The translations under genes and the position numbers were made by a program. Of a stretch of 64,000 nt of DNA, positions 35,972 through 45,009 are shown piece by piece; the first letter of the stretch is position 1; every line of letters starts with the position of its first letter. The stretch lies in the NCBI RefSeq assembly GCF_022899935.1, contig NZ_JALJCJ010000005.1:62001-126000 (forward strand), written 5' to 3'. The notes below the pieces were generated by a model that was not told where the DNA came from, made no database searches, and worked only from the letters and a program-made list of their open reading frames with translations. This DNA comes from Shinella curvata (GTDB lineage: Bacteria > Pseudomonadota > Alphaproteobacteria > Rhizobiales > Rhizobiaceae).

Positions 35972-36942
35972 AGGGTCCGGACCTTTCGAATGATGAAGCC
36001 GAGGTTGAAACGGGGCGAAACGAGACCACCCGGGCGAAGAACGATGACAGTCACGAGCACGACGCCGTAGATCAGCAGGCGGTATTGCGCAGCAAAATGC
36101 AGGACTTCCGGCAGAACCACGAGCACGACCGCCCCCGCGATGACGCCGACGATATTGCCGACACCGCCGATGATGATGATCAGGACGACGAGCAGCGATT
36201 CCTGGAAGGTGAAGCTTTCCGGGCTGACAAAGCGCTGGAACGCACCGAAGATCACCCCGCCTGCCCCGCCGATCGCCGCACTGAGCGCGAAGGCGAGCAG
36301 CTTCAGCGTCGTCGTGTTGATGCCGAGGCCACGCACCACGTCCTGGTCCTCGCGCAGCGCCCGCCAGGCTTTGCCGAGGATCGAGCGTTCCATGTAGTAG
36401 ACGCCGCCGCAGACGATGATCGCCAGCACCAGCAGCAACCAGTAAAAATGCACCGGAGTGGTCAAGGGCAGGCCAAAGAGGCTCGCCCTGTCGAGGCCGG
36501 CAATACCCTGCGGACCGTTGGTCAGATCATCGGCATTGTTGATGGCGATGCGGATGATTTCGCCGAAGGAGAGCGTGACGATGGCGAGATAGTCACCGCG
36601 CAGCTTCAGCACCGGGAACCCGAGGAGGACGCCCGCTATGGCACCGGCCGCGGCGCCTATGAACAGGATGACGATGAACGGCAGGTGGATGTCGAATTGC
36701 CCGCTGGCAAGCAGGGCATAGGCATAGGCGCCCACCGCGTAGAAAGCGATGAAGCCGAGATCGAGCAGACCTGCATAGCCGACCACGAGATTCAGGCCGA
36801 CCGCGAGGATGATGTAGATCAGGATGCTGTCCACGACGCGGACGTAATAAGATGGAAGGTACGGCACCAGCGCCAGCAGAACCACGCAAAGCGCGAGGAC
36901 TGCAAGAAGGCCGAGCCGCCGGGCGATCACCGAGTTCCCCAT
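35947..36942 (-). CDS. Branched-chain-type amino acid ABC transporter permease (LivM-like)
   Basis: This is a 331-residue membrane protein with about nine helices. LivM hallmarks include AVGLNLVVGYAGLLDLGFIAFYAVGA (in pieces), VTLSFGEIIRIAINN and EDQDVVRGLGIN. It overlaps LivG and lies 3 bp after LivH, so the genes are translated together. It forms a heterodimeric channel with LivH. Confidence 0.93.
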   Translation of the reverse strand: MGNSVIARRLGLLAVLALCVVLLALVPYLPSYYVRVVDSILIYIILAVGLNLVVGYAGLLDLGFIAFYAVGAYAYALLASGQFDIHLPFIVILFIGAAAGAIAGVLLGFPVLKLRGDYLAIVTLSFGEIIRIAINNADDLTNGPQGIAGLDRASLFGLPLTTPVHFYWLLLVLAIIVCGGVYYMERSILGKAWRALREDQDVVRGLGINTTTLKLLAFALSAAIGGAGGVIFGAFQRFVSPESFTFQESLLVVLIIIIGGVGNIVGVIAGAVVLVVLPEVLHFAAQYRLLIYGVVLVTVIVLRPGGLVSPRFNLGFIIRKVRTLWLSPSKT

Positions 36943-36945
36943 GGG

Positions 36946-37896
36946 TCAGTAATCCTTCTTTGCGACGGTCGTTTCTTCCGAGACTGTCTCGCCGAGCAGG
37001 CCGGCGGGCTTGAACAGAAGAACGAGGATGAGAACGGCGAAGGCGAAGACATCGCGATATTCCGTGCCGATATAGCCGAAGGAGAGAATCGGCAGGAAAG
37101 CGGTGCCGAAGGTCTCGATTGCGCCGAGCAGGAAGCCGCCGAGCATGGCGCCCGGAATGGACCCGATGCCGCCGAGAATGGCCGCCGTGAAGGCCTTCAG
37201 GCCGATGACGGAGCCCATGGTCGGCTGCATGATGCCGTAATAGGACGCGTACATGATGCCGGCCATGGCGCCCAGCCCGGGGCCGATGAAGAAGACGAGG
37301 CTGACGGCGCGGTTGACGCGGATGCCGAGCAGGCTCGATGTCGTCCAGCTCTCGGACGCCGCACGGATCCAGATACCGAGACGCGTGCCGTTGACGAAGA
37401 GCGTCAAGCCCACCATCAGCAGGACCGCAGCCACAAGGATGCCGAACTGTACCGTCGTCACCATGCCGCCGAGCGCATCGATCGGTGTGCTGGGAACGAT
37501 TGCCGGGAAATGCACCGGCTGCGGGCCGACCGTCACACGCACCGCACTCTGTAGAACGATGGACATGCCGAGCGCGCTCAACATCGGCGCAAGGCGGCCA
37601 TAGGCGCGCAGCGGTCGATAGGCGAAGCGCTCGATCGCCACGCCGAGCAGGCCGACGATAACGAAACTCGCGACGATCGCGATGACGGAATCAAGCACCG
37701 GCGCCAGACCACCCAGGCCGATGAGCCCACTGAAAATGAACGTGTAAACGTACGGACCGAGCATGAAGAACTCGCCGTGGGCGAAGTTGATCAGGCGCAT
37801 CACGCCGTAGACCATCGTGTAGCCGAGGGCGATCAATCCGTAGATAGCACCGATGGCGAGCGCGAAGATCAGCTGTTGGAGAAAGTAGTCGAGCAA
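36946..37896 (-). CDS. Branched-chain-type amino acid ABC transporter permease (LivH-like)
   Basis: This is a 316-residue polytopic protein. LivH signature regions are YGLIALGYTMVYGVMRLINF and IGLKAFTAAILGGIGSIPGA. It precedes LivM with only 3 bp between them. A hairpin separates it from the binding-protein gene upstream. Confidence 0.93.
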   Translation of the reverse strand: MLDYFLQQLIFALAIGAIYGLIALGYTMVYGVMRLINFAHGEFFMLGPYVYTFIFSGLIGLGGLAPVLDSVIAIVASFVIVGLLGVAIERFAYRPLRAYGRLAPMLSALGMSIVLQSAVRVTVGPQPVHFPAIVPSTPIDALGGMVTTVQFGILVAAVLLMVGLTLFVNGTRLGIWIRAASESWTTSSLLGIRVNRAVSLVFFIGPGLGAMAGIMYASYYGIMQPTMGSVIGLKAFTAAILGGIGSIPGAMLGGFLLGAIETFGTAFLPILSFGYIGTEYRDVFAFAVLILVLLFKPAGLLGETVSEETTVAKKDY

Positions 37897-37915
37897 GGGG
37901 ACCGCCTCTATGACG

Positions 37916-37945
37916 ACGGGCCGGCACGGATTGCGCCGGCCCCGT
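37916..37945 (-). terminator. Hairpin between the binding-protein and LivH genes
   Basis: ACGGGCCGGC pairs with GCCGGCCCCGT (one bulged base). No U-tract follows. In ABC operons such a hairpin after the binding-protein gene often protects its mRNA 3' end, raising its level above the permeases. Confidence 0.5.
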
Positions 37946-37964
37946 TGAACAAATGTCCGGCTGA

Positions 37965-39083
37965 TTACTGCTTGATCAGTTCGAACTTGCCGTCCTTGAC
38001 GACGTAGAGGTACATCGGCGCGGTGGTGTTTTCACCATTCTCGTCGAAGGCGACCGGGCCGAGCAACGTCTCTACCGTCACGCCATGCAACTGCGCGAGA
38101 ACGCCCGCGCGGTCCAGGCTTTCAGCCTTTTCCACCGCCGCAGCCATCACCTGTGCATTGGCAAAGCCAAGCGAGGCATAGGGGCCGGGTGCGCGGCCGA
38201 AGCGGGCCTGGTGACGATCGGAGAAATCCTTCAGTTCCGGCGAGGAATCATAGGGCGGAAGCTGGAAGGTCATCAGCGCACCCTCGGCGGAGGCCGCACC
38301 GACCTGCGTGATGAAATCGACGGTGAAGCCGATATCCGGGCCGATGAACTGGGCCTTCAGGCCCTGCTCGCGCATCTGCTTGAGGAACAGGGCAAGCTGG
38401 GGCATGCCGGCGCCCATATAGACGACATCAGGGTTTTCCAGCTTGATGGAGGCGATGAGCGCCGAGAAATCGACGTCCTCGGGGTTCGTGCCGTAGCTAC
38501 CGGAGACCTTGCCGCCGCCGGCTTCGAAATTGTCCTTGAATACGCCGGCAATACCCTGGCCGAAGACGGTCTTGTCATGCACGAGAACGGCGTTCTTCAG
38601 ACCGAGCTTTTCGGTGACGTATTTCGCCGGCAGCGCACCCTGGACAAAGTCGTTTGCAACGGGACGCACAACGGTCTTGAAGCCCATGCGCATGAGTTCC
38701 GGGTTCGTGGCGGGCACGACCTGCGGCATGCCGCATTCCGAGTAGATGTCGAGGGCCGGCATGGTGACGCCGCTGTTCATGTGGCCGATGACACCGATGA
38801 CGGCGCTGTCGTCGCAGAACTGCTGGGCAACCAGCGTGCCCTGGCGTGGGTCGGCGCGATCATCGAGCGGGCGGAAGACTACCTTGTTGCCCTTGATGCC
38901 GCCCTTCTCGTTGAGCTGGTCGAAATAGAGCTGGGCGCCGTCGATCTGCGACTGGCCGAACTCGGCCTGCGCGCCGGACATCGGCGCACTGCCACCCAGC
39001 ACGATGTCATCCGCCAGCACCGGCATGGCACCGGAGGCGAAAAGGAGTGCTGCGGCGGAAAGAAGTATGCGGGTTCTGTTCAT
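37965..39083 (-). CDS. ABC transporter substrate-binding protein (LivK-like)
   Basis: This is a 372-residue protein. The signal peptide MNRTRILLSAAALLFASGA ends near VLADD. A type I periplasmic-binding fold of the Liv class follows (VLGGSAPMSGAQAEFGQ, then AVIGVIGHMNSGVTMPALDI as two pieces, then SALIASIKLENPDVVYMG). AGGGG 7 nt before the ATG at 39083 sets the start. Liv-type systems import branched-chain amino acids but also aromatic acids, amides and others. In this cluster the ligand is more likely the catabolised compound. Confidence 0.92.
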   Translation of the reverse strand: MNRTRILLSAAALLFASGAMPVLADDIVLGGSAPMSGAQAEFGQSQIDGAQLYFDQLNEKGGIKGNKVVFRPLDDRADPRQGTLVAQQFCDDSAVIGVIGHMNSGVTMPALDIYSECGMPQVVPATNPELMRMGFKTVVRPVANDFVQGALPAKYVTEKLGLKNAVLVHDKTVFGQGIAGVFKDNFEAGGGKVSGSYGTNPEDVDFSALIASIKLENPDVVYMGAGMPQLALFLKQMREQGLKAQFIGPDIGFTVDFITQVGAASAEGALMTFQLPPYDSSPELKDFSDRHQARFGRAPGPYASLGFANAQVMAAAVEKAESLDRAGVLAQLHGVTVETLLGPVAFDENGENTTAPMYLYVVKDGKFELIKQ

Positions 39084-39216
39084 TTTGGTTCCCCTTTTGC
39101 TCGTTGAGATTCGTCGCACGGAACTCCCGTCCCGGCAACGCATGCATGAAATTATTCGATACATTCTTCACGACAGTGACCAGGCACGCGGCTACCTGAA
39201 GTTTCCCTTCCCCTCC

Positions 39217-40005
39217 TCATTTCGCGAGATACCCCCCGTCAACCGCCAGCACGTGGCCGGTGGTCATTGCCGAGGCCGGTCCGGCCAGAAAAATCATGGC
39301 GGAGGCCACCTCGTCCGGCTCGGCCAACCGCTTCAGCGGCGTCAGGCTGCGGATCTTTTCCATCTGCGCTCCGTCGGCCATCAAATGATCGATCAGCGGC
39401 GTACGAACCCAGGTCGGCGCCACCGCGTTGACGCGAATGTCGTGATCGGCCCATTCGACGGCCAGCGTCCGGGTGAGGTTCACCACGCCGGCCTTGGTCG
39501 ATTGGTAGGAGACATTCGGATGGAGGCCACCACCCGAATAGCTCATGATCGAAGCCGTGTTGATCACCACGCCGGGCATGCCCCGAGCGATCCAGGAGCG
39601 GGCAGCCGTCCGCGAGCACAAGAACATGCCCGTCAGATTGACCGAGACGACACTGTTCCAGTCTTCGATCGCAAGCTCGGTCGATGGTCGCCGGATCGAG
39701 ATGCCCGCATTGTTGACCAGGATGTCGAGACCGCCTGCCTCCTGCTCCGCCGCGGCGAAGACAGACAGAACATCGGCCTCATCGGTGACGTCGAGGGCGG
39801 AGGCTGTCGCCGCACCGCCAGCCTCTCGCACCTCCCGGCAAACGGCTTCCGCCGCCGGCCGATCCCGGTCGAGAACCACAACACGCGCGCCGAAAGCGGC
39901 GAACATCAGCGCCGCGGCACGACCGATGCCACCACCGCCACCGGTGATGAAGACCCGTTTTTCATCGAGCCTGAACATCTTTTCGGGCGCTTTTGCACAC
40001 ATCAT
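39217..40005 (-). CDS. Short-chain dehydrogenase/reductase (SDR)
   Basis: This is a 262-residue classical SDR: TGGGGGIGRAAAL, Ser in NTASIMSY, and YQSTKAG as the Tyr/Lys pair. The Asp in VVLDRDR favours NAD. AGGGA lies 10 nt upstream of the ATG at 40005; an in-frame ATG at 39978 is also possible. It is the third SDR of the cluster, between the acetoacetate-decarboxylase-like gene and the Liv operon. It could act on a product of that enzyme. Confidence 0.9.
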   Translation of the reverse strand: MMCAKAPEKMFRLDEKRVFITGGGGGIGRAAALMFAAFGARVVVLDRDRPAAEAVCREVREAGGAATASALDVTDEADVLSVFAAAEQEAGGLDILVNNAGISIRRPSTELAIEDWNSVVSVNLTGMFLCSRTAARSWIARGMPGVVINTASIMSYSGGGLHPNVSYQSTKAGVVNLTRTLAVEWADHDIRVNAVAPTWVRTPLIDHLMADGAQMEKIRSLTPLKRLAEPDEVASAMIFLAGPASAMTTGHVLAVDGGYLAK

Positions 40006-40032
40006 GTGTACGGTTCCCTGTTAAGCTCGTTT

Positions 40033-40728
40033 TCAGCCGACGATCTTGCCGAAGCCGAGGACGAAGTTGGCGACGATCATTTCCGCACCGACGATCTCGC
40101 GGATCTGGAAATCGGAGAACGGATCGCTGGCGCTGCCGCCGATCTTGATCTCGGCCGTGCCGAGGGCATGACGGAGCGTTTCGGACTGACCGAGCGAGTT
40201 TTCGATGATCTGCGTTTCGACGGCAGCACTTTCCGGCGACGGAATGATGCGGGTCTGGAAACGCGGATGCAGAGCCGGCTTCTCGAAGGCCGGGCCATCA
40301 GCCCTGAAGTCGATCTCGATCAGTGAAGTGCCACGGCGCGAGAGCTTGGCCGTGATTGCCGTTTCGCTCGCCTTCCAGTCCACTTCGCCCATTTTCTTCG
40401 GATAGCCCCAGACCTCGCGGCCGACCGCCATGGAGTCGTCATTGGTGACGATCTCGTAAAGCACGTGACCGCCCGGGCGACCCTGATAGCTCATCGGCAC
40501 CACGATGCCGCCTTCCGCATAGGACCCGAGCGCCCCACCAGCTGGCACGTCCATGATGAAGAATTCGATCACGTCGCCCCGGACCTCGAACTGCGCCGGC
40601 AAAGCCGCACGGATCGCCGCCTCGTCAACGCGGCAGAACACGCTGACCTTGCTGAAGGCTTTGTAGTCGAACGGCGGTGCCTGGTAGAGGGGCGCGCGCT
40701 GCGGGAGGGCATAGGCGTTCTGGGACAT
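40033..40728 (-). CDS. Acetoacetate decarboxylase (ADC) family enzyme
   Basis: This is a 231-residue ADC-fold protein. Lys111-Lys112 in REVWGYPKKMGEV correspond to the adjacent lysines of acetoacetate decarboxylase, one of which forms the Schiff base with a keto substrate. ADC-like paralogs decarboxylate, hydrate, aldol-cleave or dehydrate other keto acids, so the reaction is not fixed. A second paralog lies at 47111, and both have the same AT-rich motif upstream. It is part of the long catabolic operon. Confidence 0.88.
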   Translation of the reverse strand: MSQNAYALPQRAPLYQAPPFDYKAFSKVSVFCRVDEAAIRAALPAQFEVRGDVIEFFIMDVPAGGALGSYAEGGIVVPMSYQGRPGGHVLYEIVTNDDSMAVGREVWGYPKKMGEVDWKASETAITAKLSRRGTSLIEIDFRADGPAFEKPALHPRFQTRIIPSPESAAVETQIIENSLGQSETLRHALGTAEIKIGGSASDPFSDFQIREIVGAEMIVANFVLGFGKIVG

Positions 40729-40765
40729 GGCAGAGAGGTCTTTCCTGAGTGTTCACTTCGAGATG

Positions 40766-40782
40766 AAATTCACACTAATGAA
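40766..40782. promoter_or_regulatory. Candidate operator before the first ADC-family gene (motif copy 2)
   Basis: AAATTCACACTAATGAA starts 38 nt upstream of the ADC-family ATG, inside an AT-rich gap unlike the GC-rich surroundings. It contains TTCA-N6-TGAA and matches the copies at 33618 and 47038. Confidence 0.5.
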
Positions 40783-40814
40783 AAAATTAAGTCAAGATTT
40801 CATTTATGTGATTT

Positions 40815-42260
40815 TCACAAATTCGTCTGTGAAACGAACTTGATCGTCTGGAACGTCTCCAGCGCCTCAGGACCGCCCTCGGAGCCGTACCCGGAATCCT
40901 TCACGCCGTTGAACGGAACCTCCGCATAGGCAAGGCCGTAATCGTTGATCGAAAGCATGCCCGTCTCGATGTCTTCGGCGAAACGCTGCGCGTGCCTCTG
41001 GGACCGCGTGAAGGCATAGGCGGCCAGGCCGAACGGCAACCGGTTCGCCTCGGCAATCGCCGCATCCACCGCCGCGAAACGGTTGACGACCGCAACCGGT
41101 CCGAACGGCTCCTCGTTCATGATCGCAGCGTCCTGCGGCACATCGGCCAGAACCGTCGGCTCGAAGAAGAACCCGGCATTGCCGATGCGGCTGCCGCCGG
41201 TCAGCAGGCGGCCGCCCCTGGCGACGGCGTCGCCGATCAGCCGATCCATCGCGTCGAGGCGGCGGGCATTCGCCATCGGCCCCATGTCGATACCGTCGGA
41301 AAGACCGTCTCCCACCTTCACGGCCTTCGCCGCGTTGACGAAGTCTTGGAGGACATTGTCAAAGACAGGCTCTTCCACCAGCACACGTGTCGGCGCGATG
41401 CAGACCTGGCCGGCATTGTGGAACTTGTGGCCGGCCAGCATCGAAACGGCGGACGAGAGGTCAGCGTCGGCGCAGACGATATACGGTGCATGGCCGCCCA
41501 GCTCCATCGTCACCCGCTTCATGTGGGCGCCGGCGAGCGCGGTCAGATGTTTGCCGACCGGCGTCGAACCGGTGAAGGACACCTTGCGGATCACCGGATG
41601 CGGAATGAGATACTCGGAAATTTCCGAAGGTGTGCCGTAGAGCAGGTTGATCGCGCCAACAGGGAAACCGGCATCGGCAAAGGCGCGAACCATGGCTGCG
41701 CAGGAGGCCGGCGCCTCTTCGGCGGCCTTCAGGATCACCGTGCAGCCGGCGGCAAGCGCCGCGCAAATCTTGCGGATCGCCTGGGCGACCGGATAGTTCC
41801 AGGGCGTGAACGCAGCGACCACGCCGATCGGCTCCTTCATGACCATCTGCTGCACGCCGGGCTTGCGCGCCGGGATGATGCGGCCGTAGGAGCGGATGGC
41901 CTCTTCCGCGAACCAGCGGATGACGTCATCGGCATTGCGCAGTTCCGAGCGGGCTTCGGCAAGCGGCTTGCCCTGTTCCATGGTCAGGATGGGCGCGATG
42001 TCCTCAATGCGGGCGCGCAGATTGTCGGCGGCGGCATGGAGCAGTTTTGCGCGGTCGCGTGCAGTCGTCTTGCGCCACTGCTCGAAGGCCTTGGCGGCAG
42101 AGGCGAGCGCGCGATCCATGTCCGTCGCCGTCGCTTTCGCGACACGGCCGATTTCGCCGCCGGTCGCCGGATTGAGAACCGCGAGCGTTTCAGCGTCTGA
42201 GCCGTTCGTCCATTCGCCGGCGATGAAGAGTTGGGTATCAGGATACATGTTCTGTCTCAT
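40815..42260 (-). CDS. NAD(P)-dependent aldehyde dehydrogenase, succinate-semialdehyde dehydrogenase-like
   Basis: This is a 481-residue ALDH. Catalytic Glu253 (TMELGGHAP) and Cys287 (NAGQVCIAPTR) are present, along with the cofactor segment FTPWNYPV. The overall motif set (GEIGRVAKA, PANARRLDAM-like region) fits the GabD/succinate-semialdehyde branch, but the substrate may be any aldehyde of the pathway. A start 12 nt later at 42248 (MYPDTQLF) is also possible. It lies 15 bp after the alcohol dehydrogenase gene, so alcohol to aldehyde to acid is a logical sequence. Confidence 0.88.
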   Translation of the reverse strand: MRQNMYPDTQLFIAGEWTNGSDAETLAVLNPATGGEIGRVAKATATDMDRALASAAKAFEQWRKTTARDRAKLLHAAADNLRARIEDIAPILTMEQGKPLAEARSELRNADDVIRWFAEEAIRSYGRIIPARKPGVQQMVMKEPIGVVAAFTPWNYPVAQAIRKICAALAAGCTVILKAAEEAPASCAAMVRAFADAGFPVGAINLLYGTPSEISEYLIPHPVIRKVSFTGSTPVGKHLTALAGAHMKRVTMELGGHAPYIVCADADLSSAVSMLAGHKFHNAGQVCIAPTRVLVEEPVFDNVLQDFVNAAKAVKVGDGLSDGIDMGPMANARRLDAMDRLIGDAVARGGRLLTGGSRIGNAGFFFEPTVLADVPQDAAIMNEEPFGPVAVVNRFAAVDAAIAEANRLPFGLAAYAFTRSQRHAQRFAEDIETGMLSINDYGLAYAEVPFNGVKDSGYGSEGGPEALETFQTIKFVSQTNL

Positions 42261-42275
42261 TTTGGATTTCGTCGG

Positions 42276-43379
42276 TCAGCGGTCGAAGCACACGAGTGTG
42301 CGGGCAAGAACGCCCTGCTCCAGCCAGCGAAAGGCCTCATTGATCTGCTCCAGCGGCACGCGCGCGCCGACCTGGCGATCCAGGTCGAAACGGCCGGCCC
42401 GGTAGAGGCCGAGGATGCGTTCGAAATCACGCTCCGGAACCCCGCCGCCATAGTTGCTGCCGATGATGCGCTTCTGGGTGTTGGGCAAGGTCGAGGCCGG
42501 CAGCGAGACCATCTCGCCCTTGGCCGCGATACCGACGGAAATCACCGAACCGCCGAGCCGGACGCTGTCATAGGCAAGTGCGATTGCCGCGGGTCGCCCG
42601 GTGCAATCGATGATGCTGTCGGGTCCGCGACCGCGGCTCAGAGCCTTCAGTTCCGCGGTAACATCCTGCGTTGCGGAGTTCAGGAAGTGCGTCGCGCCGA
42701 ACGAACGGGCGACCGCCTCCTTTTCCGGATTGATATCGATGGCGACGACCGCTTCCGCCCCGGCAACCGACGCCGCGTGGATGGCATTGATGCCGACACC
42801 GCCGACACCGATGACCCCGACGATTTCGCCGGGCTCGACGCGCGCGTCGTTCACCACCGCCCCGAAACCCGTCGTCACCGCGCAACCGACAAGGGCCGCG
42901 ACCTCGAAGGGAATGTCGTGCTCGATCTTGGAGCAGCCCGCTTCCGGCACGACCGCGAGCTCTGCGAAGCTCGAAACGCAGGTGAAGTGATTGACCGGCT
43001 TCTGCGCACTGCCAAGCCGGAGGGCACCGTTCCAGAGCGTGTTGCCGCCTGCAGCGTCACCATAGGTGTCGCACATGGTCGGCAGGCGTTTGTGGCAATA
43101 GAAGCATTCGCCGCAATTGGGCGCCCAGGAAAGGATGACGTGGTCACCCTTTTTCACCTTGGACACCGCCGAACCGGTACGCTCGACAATGCCGGCCGCT
43201 TCATGGCCGAGAATGACGGGCAGCTTGGGACGCGACTTGCCCTTTGCGGCACTGAGATCGCTGTGGCAGACGCCGGTCGCGATGATGCGCACCAGCACCT
43301 CGCGATCGCCGGGATCGGCGATCGGCACATCCTCGATGACGAGGTCTTCGTTGAACGTGTAGAGAACGGCGGCCTTCAT
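42276..43379 (-). CDS. Zinc-dependent alcohol dehydrogenase (medium-chain, class III-like)
   Basis: This is a 367-residue MDR enzyme. Catalytic zinc ligands are Cys38 (GVCHSD) and His59-Glu60 (GHEAAG). Structural-zinc cysteines are Cys89, 92, 95 and 103. The nucleotide motif is GVGGVGINAI, followed by an Asp (AIDINPEK) indicating NAD. It resembles the class III/benzyl-alcohol branch. It sits between the acyl-CoA ligase and the aldehyde dehydrogenase genes in one operon. Confidence 0.9.
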   Translation of the reverse strand: MKAAVLYTFNEDLVIEDVPIADPGDREVLVRIIATGVCHSDLSAAKGKSRPKLPVILGHEAAGIVERTGSAVSKVKKGDHVILSWAPNCGECFYCHKRLPTMCDTYGDAAGGNTLWNGALRLGSAQKPVNHFTCVSSFAELAVVPEAGCSKIEHDIPFEVAALVGCAVTTGFGAVVNDARVEPGEIVGVIGVGGVGINAIHAASVAGAEAVVAIDINPEKEAVARSFGATHFLNSATQDVTAELKALSRGRGPDSIIDCTGRPAAIALAYDSVRLGGSVISVGIAAKGEMVSLPASTLPNTQKRIIGSNYGGGVPERDFERILGLYRAGRFDLDRQVGARVPLEQINEAFRWLEQGVLARTLVCFDR

Positions 43380-43431
43380 TCTGACTGTCTCCCCTTGGGG
43401 TATGCGGTTATGTGCGTATCTGTACCGGACC

Positions 43432-44979
43432 TTATCGCCCGGTGCGTTGCTGCCTGTCCCAGCTGCCTTCGACGGATGCGGGCAGCCGGTGCTTCATGAT
43501 GCGCTGGCTCGGCGTACGCTCGAAATCCTCGACCACGGCGAGGTAGCGCGGGTTCTGGAACGGCGCCAGACGATGGGCAAGCCAGTCGGAAAAGGCCGGG
43601 TAGTCGATCGCGGCCCCTTCCTTGGGCTTGATGAACAGCTTGATCTCCTGTTCGCCGATCTCGGCCTTGACGCCGATCAACGCGCAGTCTTCGACCATCG
43701 GATGGCTGCCGGCAACGTGCTCCACCTCGAAGGCCGAGACGTTCTCGCCCTTCACCCGCACGCTGTCCGTCAGGCGGCCGAGGAAATAGAGGTTGCCGTC
43801 TGCATCGATCATGCCAAGGTCGCCGGTGTGGAAACCGTCAGGCCGCAGCGCCTTTGCGGTCGCCTCTTCATTGCGGAAATAGCCGGCGAAGACCGCGCCC
43901 GCCTGACGCGGATGGACGACGATCTCGCCATGCACGCCCGCCGCCACGGGCGCACCCTGTTCGTCGAGGATCTCGACGGAAAGCCACGGCACGGGGGTAC
44001 CAACCGAACCGACCAGGCCGTCCGCGTTGAACGTGGTGATACTGGACGATTCTGTCATCCCGTAGCATTCGCGAAGCGGCGTGCCGAAGCGCTCCTCGAA
44101 GGCGCGCCAGATATCGCGCGGGCAGCCACCGCCCCAGGCGACGCGGACCTTGTGGTCGCGGTCACGTGCGCTCACCGGCTGCTTGAGGAGGATTTGCAGC
44201 ACGCCGCCGAGATAGTGGATCTGCGTCGCGCCGCAGTCACGCACCTGATCCCAGAATCGGCTGGCGCTGAAGCGCTGCACCATGGAAAGCGTGACATTGC
44301 GCAACAGCGGGATCGGGATGAGCTGCGCACCGCCGATATGATAGAGCGGCTCCCAGACGAAGAAGACATCGCCATCACGCGCATCCGAGCAAAGCATCGC
44401 GCCTTCCGCCGCATAGCGCAGCATGCGATGGGTGACGCGCACCCCCTTCGGGCGGCCGGTCGTGCCGGACGTATAGTTCAGCGCGAAGAGATCATCGGCC
44501 GACGGCAGCGGCTCGTCGAAGACGTGATCGCCGCTGGCGAGCCGGTCGAGCGAACCCGCATCACCTGCCTCCGCGACGAGCCGGAACACCGTGGTGTCGG
44601 CACCGCACTCCGAGATGTTCTGGAACAGATCACGATCGGCGAAGACGACACGCGGATCGCAATGTTCCAGGATGTACTTCAACCCGTCGCCACGCAGCTG
44701 CACATTCACCGGCACCCAGACGGCGCCGCACTTGGCGATGGCGAACAGCACGGCGAGGCTGTCAGGGCTGTTGCGCAGCATCAGCGCCACGCGATCGCCC
44801 TTCTCGACGCCGAGACGACGAAGTGCGACCGCGACACTGTCCGACTTGCGGTGCAGATCGGCAAAGGTGATCGGATCGCCGTCAAACGTCGCATAAATGG
44901 CATCGGGCGAGGCCATGGCCCGGGCCGGCAGGCGAGAAATGAAACCTTGGTCTTCCACGCTACAGTCCTGAAAAGTCAT
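43432..44979 (-). CDS. AMP-dependent acyl-CoA synthetase/ligase
   Basis: This is a 515-residue ANL-superfamily enzyme. The P-loop NYTSGTTGRPKGVRVTH is at about residue 160; later comes ECYGMTESSS, and FHTGDLGMIDADGNLYFLGR near 390. C-terminal Lys lies in the MKHRLPASVEGSWDRQ-like tail. It activates an organic acid to its CoA thioester. The substrate could be a medium-chain, aromatic or terpenoid-derived acid. It is followed by the crotonase upstream and the dehydrogenases downstream. Confidence 0.9.
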   Translation of the reverse strand: MTFQDCSVEDQGFISRLPARAMASPDAIYATFDGDPITFADLHRKSDSVAVALRRLGVEKGDRVALMLRNSPDSLAVLFAIAKCGAVWVPVNVQLRGDGLKYILEHCDPRVVFADRDLFQNISECGADTTVFRLVAEAGDAGSLDRLASGDHVFDEPLPSADDLFALNYTSGTTGRPKGVRVTHRMLRYAAEGAMLCSDARDGDVFFVWEPLYHIGGAQLIPIPLLRNVTLSMVQRFSASRFWDQVRDCGATQIHYLGGVLQILLKQPVSARDRDHKVRVAWGGGCPRDIWRAFEERFGTPLRECYGMTESSSITTFNADGLVGSVGTPVPWLSVEILDEQGAPVAAGVHGEIVVHPRQAGAVFAGYFRNEEATAKALRPDGFHTGDLGMIDADGNLYFLGRLTDSVRVKGENVSAFEVEHVAGSHPMVEDCALIGVKAEIGEQEIKLFIKPKEGAAIDYPAFSDWLAHRLAPFQNPRYLAVVEDFERTPSQRIMKHRLPASVEGSWDRQQRTGR

Positions 44980-45009
44980 TGATCTTGAAAAGCGGATTGA
45001 AGGCGGGAC